64,000 nt of DNA from Haloarculaceae archaeon H-GB1-1 (lineage in GTDB: Archaea; Halobacteriota; Halobacteria; Halobacteriales; Haloarculaceae). The stretch lies in NCBI GenBank assembly GCA_029688825.1, contig JARUKX010000009.1, positions 51,425 through 115,424 of the forward strand, in the 5' to 3' direction. Below the pieces are notes generated by a model. That model saw only the letters and a list, made by a program, of their open reading frames with translations. It searched no databases and was not told the DNA's origin. The translations under genes were made by a program, and so were the position numbers. Positions 63,507-64,000 of the stretch are shown one piece after another (the first letter of the stretch is position 1; each line of letters opens with the position of its first letter).

Positions 63507-64000
63507 CAGTCGTTCCCTCCTTTGGTGTTCGGCGATTCACCGTACTTCAACAGGAAGAACGTGAACATCAGCGACGCGAACATCATGACGACCGTCGCGA
63601 TGCCGACGAAGTGCGGCTGGAAGGGAACCCCCATGTGTTCGGGGTTCACCGGCGTTGATTCGCCACCGCCGCCACCGCCAGCGGTCGGGTAGTCCGAGCC
63701 GACCACGACGGACGCCTTCATTCCCAGCGACTTGTGCGGCTGGCAGTAGTAGTTGTAGATGCCGTCGCTCTCGAAGGTGTACTCGAAGTTGACGCCGGCG
63801 TCCGCGACGGCCGTCCCGCTGTCGAAGGTGCCGTCCTCAGCGATGACGTTGTGGCCGCCGCCGTTACCGGTCCATTCCCACTTCACGGTCGTTCCGCTGT
63901 CGACGTGGATCGCCGGTGGGTCGAACGCGAACGCGCCGCCGTTGCCTTCGGCCCCGACCGTGACGGTTACCTCGCTCTCGCCGGTCAGGTCCTCGACGGA
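63506..64000 (-). CDS. halocyanin-like protein, first gene of the bc operon (N-terminus off window)
   Basis: The frame is open to the right edge, so 164 codons including the stop are visible. It carries the same copper site as the other halocyanin: His in 'GNGGGHNVIAEDG' and 'YNYYCQPHKSLGMKASVVV'. The C-terminal helix differs ('FVGIATVVMMFASLMFTFFL'). The visible domain is nearly identical to 55351-55674. It is probably the electron acceptor encoded with the bc complex. Confidence 0.9.
   Translation of the reverse strand, partial: SVEDLTGESEVTVTVGAEGNGGAFAFDPPAIHVDSGTTVKWEWTGNGGGHNVIAEDGTFDSGTAVADAGVNFEYTFESDGIYNYYCQPHKSLGMKASVVVGSDYPTAGGGGGGESTPVNPEHMGVPFQPHFVGIATVVMMFASLMFTFFLLKYGESPNTKGGND

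Noticed and set aside
62226..63692. 488-codon plus-strand frame opposite the bc operon
   Set aside because: Shadow of Rieske and DUF7318 genes, which have unmistakable cofactor motifs and order.

Overview
The window is chromosomal DNA of a halophilic archaeon (class Halobacteria). The evidence is high GC, strongly Asp/Glu-rich proteins, TATA boxes about 26-30 bases before start codons (leaderless transcription), the haloarchaeal heads of the isoprenoid and quinone-linked pathways (HMG-CoA reductase, cytochrome b with a PDWY Qo motif, halocyanins), archaeal DnaG primase, and many protein families known only from haloarchaea. It reads as core genome: no complete mobile element, no CRISPR array, and no tRNA or rRNA gene was seen. 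The genus cannot be named from this sequence alone.

Layout. 1-14.1 kb holds housekeeping genes: a truncated DUF63 membrane protein, deoC, a tRNA methylthiotransferase, a Yip1 protein, a winged-helix regulator coupled to two small DUF7521 membrane proteins, a CDF metal transporter, a HIT protein, type II methionine aminopeptidase, an isoaspartyl peptidase, icd, a cupin and hmgA. 14.1-22 kb is the most accessory-looking stretch: an orphan CHAT (caspase-like) protein, a TbsP-family regulator, an E1-like/YcaO protein, yqeC and mobA (molybdenum hydroxylase/cofactor maturation), and a YqcI/YcgG (GntA-like haem N-hydroxylase family) gene coupled to a cysteine hydrolase. 22-31 kb has two DUF1405 paralogues, a secreted repeat protein, a DsbA-like lipoprotein paired with a CxxC membrane protein, MscS, pdxS, a CARF-like DUF6293 regulator and an SSS symporter with its DUF3311 partner. 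31.5-42.5 kb has a selenium-binding-protein/ferredoxin/ZIP-like cluster, dnaG, a DUF92 protein, two convergent cis-prenyltransferase homologues (one catalytic, one lacking the catalytic motif), tandem cspA genes, and a siroheme/haem operon (DUF5778, precorrin-2 dehydrogenase, hemA).

42.5-45 kb is a surface/adhesion region with two type IV pilins and a DUF7344 regulator, separated by AT-rich regulatory DNA with direct repeats. 45.1-51.2 kb is a complete seven-gene Mrp-type Na+/H+ antiporter operon (A-G) whose genes are linked mostly by 4-base overlaps. 51-60 kb holds coaBC, a HalOD1 protein, trpB, a halocyanin, a MOT1-type oxyanion transporter, an M28 peptidase and an NAD kinase homologue with an altered nucleotide motif. 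60-64 kb is the cytochrome bc operon on the minus strand (halocyanin-like protein, DUF7318, Rieske, cytochrome b N and C halves, DUF7315, DUF7314); its first gene runs off the window.

Cross-cutting observations: four convergent gene pairs end in a shared palindromic CTAG, so one tetranucleotide supplies both stop codons; the two halocyanin genes share a nearly identical block of at least 324 bases; and the short cis-prenyltransferase homologue ends in R-F-G-R, the same kind of tail as the accessory subunit NgBR of eukaryotic heteromeric cis-prenyltransferase.
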